Assembly: GCA_021776925.1 (NCBI GenBank)
Contig: JAJFFB010000023.1
Span: 1-55,671, forward strand
Origin: Planctomycetota bacterium
GTDB lineage: Bacteria > Planctomycetota > UBA1135
Direction: 5' to 3'
Length of the DNA stretch: 55,671 bases
The notes beneath the pieces are model-generated. The model was not told where the DNA came from. It saw only the letters and a list, made by a program, of their open reading frames with translations, and searched no databases. Position numbers and translations under genes: made by a program. Below, piece by piece: positions 52,874 through 55,671 of this stretch; position 1 is the stretch's first letter; the number at the start of each line of letters is the position of its first letter.

Positions 52874-55531
52874 ATGAACGCAACCCAAAGCGACGACTTC
52901 GACACCTCGGACCTGGCGGGCTTCGATGAAGCCTATGCCAAGGAGACCCGGGATTTGTTGGGCGACCGCATGCGCACCTCGCTGGTGGTGGGTTCGTTGC
53001 TCTATCTGGGGTTTTCGGTCCTCGATTGGTTCCTGGCACGGGACTACTGGGCCCAGTTTCTGGTGATCCGGCTGGTGGTGACGACCGCTGCCTTCGGCGT
53101 CCTGTTCGGCACCCGCACCGACTGGGGCAAGCGCAACATCCTGGTGATCTCGGTCTGCGTGCTGGCGCTGGGGTCGTGCGGGCTGTCGCTGATGACCGCG
53201 ATGCTGGAGGGCTTTCACAGCGACTATTTCTACGGCAACATGCTGGTGCTGTTCCTGGTCGGCCTGTTCATGCCGTGGCGGCCTGGGGTCACTCTGACCT
53301 TTTGCGTGCTGGTGACTGCAGGTTATCTGGTCATCAATCTTTGGACCCACAAGATCGATGTCGAAGCGCTGCTGCCTTTCCTGTTTTTGCTCGGCACCGG
53401 AGCCCTTACCACCATGGGCAGCGTTGCCATAGAGCGCTCGCGGCGTCGCGACCTGTGGTTACGCATGCAGTTCAGCGCCGCAAACGCCGAGCTTCAACAA
53501 CTGGACGAGGCCAAGACCAGGTTCTTCGCCAACGTCAGCCACGAGCTCCGCACTCCGCTGATGCTGATCCTCGGTCCGCTCGAGTCGATGATCAGCGGTA
53601 CCGAACGCAGCAACCCCAGGGCGCTGCTCGAGTCCATGAACGCCAACGCGCACCGGTTGTTGCGCCAGGTCAACATGATTCTCGACTTCGCCAAGTTCGA
53701 AGCGGGGCGGCAGGAATGCGTGCTCGATCCAGGCAATGTCGGCGACATGCTGTCCGAATTGGTGCGCGGCGCCGAGCCTCACGCTGAAACACAGGACATC
53801 CGCCTGGAGAGTTTTGGTCTCGACGAGCTGCCAAACTCGGCGTTCGACCAGGAGAAAATCGAAACCGCTGCTGCCAACTTGCTTTCGAACGCGATGAAGT
53901 TCACCCCCGCAGGCGGCCGCATCACGGTGCGTGCGGGTCTGTTGGACGAGCGCATCTGGTTCGAGGTCGAGGACACCGGCCCGGGGATCGCCCAAGCTGA
54001 ACAGGCAAAGGTCTTCGAGCGGTTCCACCAGGTGATCGGCAGTCAGACGACCAAGATTCAAGGCACCGGGCTTGGACTTTCGTTGTCGCGCGAACTGGTG
54101 CGCTTGCACGGAGGCGAGATTCGCCTGCGCAGTGCCTCCGGGATTGGCTCAACTTTCCGCGTGGAACTGCCCTTGAAGCCGCAAGGCACGCCTGGCGAGG
54201 CGCTGGCCACGGCCGAAATCGTGGGGACGGCCGCAGGAGACGCGCACGACGATCAGGCCTTTGGCGGCAGTGCCTCGGCCCATTCCGCTCAGCTCGGTCC
54301 GGCGATGGCGCGCAAGGGGCGCGACATCGGGCGCACCGAATTTGCCGATCTGGTTGAACCGACCCTGGAACAGGAAGAAACGCTGGCCGGTGCCTCGGCG
54401 AGCGCACCGCTGCTCCTGGTGGTCGAAGACAATTCTGACATGCGCGCTTTCATCGCGCGTTCTCTGTCGCGCCGTTATCGAGTGGAAACCGCCAAGGATG
54501 GACTCGACGGCATCGACCAGGCGCGGCGGCTCCGTCCAGACCTGATTATCTCCGACGTAATGATGCCTCGGCTTGACGGCTTCGGCATGCTGGAGCGTTT
54601 GCGCGAAGACGCCTCTCTAGCAGCGATCCCGGTGATCATGCTGACCGCCCGTACCGGTTCGGACTCGCTGATCCATGGACTGGAACTCGGCGCGGTAGAT
54701 TACGTGACCAAGCCTTTCCGCCTGTCGGAACTCGAGGCGCGCATCGACGCACAATTGCGCCACGCGCACCTGCAGAAGGAACTCGACGAGAAGGAGAGCC
54801 GGGCGATCGCGGTTGGCCAGATGACCGGCCAGATTGCCCACGATTTGCGCAGTCCGCTGACCGCACTCACCACCGGCATATCCGTTTTGCACAAGACATC
54901 CGAAAAGAGCGGCTACTCGGATGAAGTGAAGGACGATCTCGTCTCTTTGGGCAAGTCGGTGCACCGCGCTTCGACCATGGTCAATGACCTAGTGGAGTAC
55001 TTACGCGGCCAGGAAGTCCACCTTGAACTCAAAAATACCCTGATCGCCAGCTTCCTCACCGAAATCGCCGAGGAGGTCAGTGCCGGGCTGGAAGCCAGCG
55101 GTATAGACCTGATCCTTGAGCAGGATAGCGACCCGAATTTATGCGCCTCGCTTTCTTCAGACCACATGCGCCGGGTCATGGTCAACCTTATCAACAACGC
55201 TCAGGAAGCGATCACCCAGTTCGCGGATGCCAGTGGCAGCCGGATCTGGATCCAAGTCCGCGCCGAAGGCGATTGGGTCCGTATCCGAGTGGCCGACAAT
55301 GGACCGGGAGTGCCGGAGGAGATTCGCGACGAGCTGTTCCAGCCTTTCACCACCGCAGGGAAACCGAAAGGGACTGGTTTGGGCATGGTCATCGTGGCCA
55401 ATCTCGTTGCTGCTCATGGTGGGGAGGTCCAGGCTGAGTTCCATCCACCGGAGGGAGGAGCGGCGTTTACATTGTCGTTGGCCAGGGATCAATCTATGTG
55501 GGAAGCGTTGGCAGTCGGACTCAAAAAATAG
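52874..55531 (+). CDS. Hybrid sensor histidine kinase with two transmitter modules
   Basis: An 885-residue membrane kinase. The N-terminal 190 residues have about six helices and no extracytoplasmic domain. First transmitter: H-box FFANVSHELRTP (His223) and HATPase with NLLSNAMKFTP, DTGPGIA and GTGLGLSLS. Receiver: LLVVEDNSDMRA, phospho-acceptor Asp561 in IISDVMMPRLDG, and Lys in VTKPF. Second transmitter: H-box GQIAHDLRSPLTAL (His656) and HATPase with NLINNAQEA, DNGPGVP and GTGLGMVI. Order: TM-HisKA-HATPase-REC-HisKA-HATPase. The receiver may control the second kinase. Start 52874 is likely; an ATG at 52727 in frame would add 49 residues. The divergent CheY-like gene is the probable output. 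Confidence 0.92.
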   Translation: MNATQSDDFDTSDLAGFDEAYAKETRDLLGDRMRTSLVVGSLLYLGFSVLDWFLARDYWAQFLVIRLVVTTAAFGVLFGTRTDWGKRNILVISVCVLALGSCGLSLMTAMLEGFHSDYFYGNMLVLFLVGLFMPWRPGVTLTFCVLVTAGYLVINLWTHKIDVEALLPFLFLLGTGALTTMGSVAIERSRRRDLWLRMQFSAANAELQQLDEAKTRFFANVSHELRTPLMLILGPLESMISGTERSNPRALLESMNANAHRLLRQVNMILDFAKFEAGRQECVLDPGNVGDMLSELVRGAEPHAETQDIRLESFGLDELPNSAFDQEKIETAAANLLSNAMKFTPAGGRITVRAGLLDERIWFEVEDTGPGIAQAEQAKVFERFHQVIGSQTTKIQGTGLGLSLSRELVRLHGGEIRLRSASGIGSTFRVELPLKPQGTPGEALATAEIVGTAAGDAHDDQAFGGSASAHSAQLGPAMARKGRDIGRTEFADLVEPTLEQEETLAGASASAPLLLVVEDNSDMRAFIARSLSRRYRVETAKDGLDGIDQARRLRPDLIISDVMMPRLDGFGMLERLREDASLAAIPVIMLTARTGSDSLIHGLELGAVDYVTKPFRLSELEARIDAQLRHAHLQKELDEKESRAIAVGQMTGQIAHDLRSPLTALTTGISVLHKTSEKSGYSDEVKDDLVSLGKSVHRASTMVNDLVEYLRGQEVHLELKNTLIASFLTEIAEEVSAGLEASGIDLILEQDSDPNLCASLSSDHMRRVMVNLINNAQEAITQFADASGSRIWIQVRAEGDWVRIRVADNGPGVPEEIRDELFQPFTTAGKPKGTGLGMVIVANLVAAHGGEVQAEFHPPEGGAAFTLSLARDQSMWEALAVGLKK

Positions 55532-55544
55532 AATCTGGCCCCTT

Positions 55545-55671
55545 TCATTGGCCGTAAGTGTGCATCCACTCGGGCCAGCGCCAGTACAAAAGCTGCTCCG
55601 GAAGATAGCGCCCCGAGACCACCCCCAGCGCCTGCGCCGGCGTCACCCGCGTGCGCACCGTCACCCCGCGC
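55545..55671 (-). CDS. C-terminal fragment of an unidentified gene (5' part outside the window)
   Basis: The minus strand reads open from the window edge to a TGA at 55545-55547, giving 41 or 42 residues with coding-like composition: RGVTVRTRVTPAQALGVV, then SGRYLPEQLLYWRWPEWMHTYGQ at the end. No start is inside the window. The tail with many aromatic residues is distinctive but I do not recognise it. It lies 13 bases past the kinase stop, tail to tail. Confidence 0.55.
   Translation of the reverse strand, partial: RGVTVRTRVTPAQALGVVSGRYLPEQLLYWRWPEWMHTYGQ

Overview
The window is a GC-rich, densely coding bacterial segment of about 55.7 kb, with no gene-free stretch longer than about 200 bases. 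It looks chromosomal and mostly housekeeping. It encodes a Gram-negative envelope (LpxD, MurJ, O-antigen ligase-like protein, DsbD, several lipoproteins), a respiratory membrane (heme protein, Mrp-type antiporter, ETF:quinone oxidoreductase) and central metabolism. The GyrA signature ([16 protein letters not shown]), the dockerin-like, PKD-like and carboxypeptidase-regulatory-like secreted proteins, the SASA esterase and the plant/cyanobacterial-type IspH suggest Planctomycetota or a close relative. That is an inference from motif memory and was not checked by search. No phage, insertion sequence, CRISPR or plasmid function was seen.

Layout: 1-2414, the end of a conserved hypothetical gene and a gamma-glutamyltransferase lipoprotein. 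2534-9355, three secreted or anchored proteins: a PKD/dockerin-like lipoprotein, a cohesin-like protein, and a 1224-residue protein of about ten beta-sandwich repeats on the other strand, with a strong terminator between. 9453-12631, an Mrp/ApbC ATPase diverging from a QueC-GNAT fusion and mazG. 12671-15025, tRNA-Asp, thiI with a lipoprotein gene, and tRNA-Val. 15082-21023, dsbD-dapF and gyrA. 21055-23577, an O-antigen ligase-like gene, yqeY and a Tll0287-like heme protein. 23727-31106, a tightly overlapped Mrp-type antiporter operon (E, F, G, MbhD/B fusion, C, D, D', a 103-aa protein, D''). 31129-34240, a sulfotransferase, murJ, a decayed EamA transporter and a small conserved protein. 34209-38957, carB and a SASA-type esterase. 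38983-42139, a GATase/membrane protein/aroB operon. 42162-49238, a CaCA antiporter, lpxD and an acyl-CoA oxidation module (EMO-like FeS membrane protein, EtfB, EtfA, acyl-CoA dehydrogenase). 49323-52217, a Nudix-like gene, folC and ispH. 52308-55531, a response regulator diverging from a hybrid histidine kinase with two transmitter modules. A truncated minus-strand gene ends the window.

How the genes work together: acyl-CoA dehydrogenase, EtfBA and the membrane FeS protein form a route from acyl-CoA to the quinone pool. The Mrp-type complex would couple proton and sodium gradients. GATase/membrane protein/AroB, FolC/IspH, and ThiI/lipoprotein are translationally coupled sets; four-base ATGA/GTGA overlaps are the norm.

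The most unusual signals are these. Degenerate tandem copies (period about 34-42 nt) of gene 3' ends lie just past the stop codon at four to five convergent junctions and one divergent-side gene end. There is a QueC-GNAT fusion. A probable ATC start codon sits behind a perfect Shine-Dalgarno in the Mrp operon. The EMO-like protein has lost the cysteines of its first CCG domain. A cohesin-like and a dockerin-like gene lie side by side.
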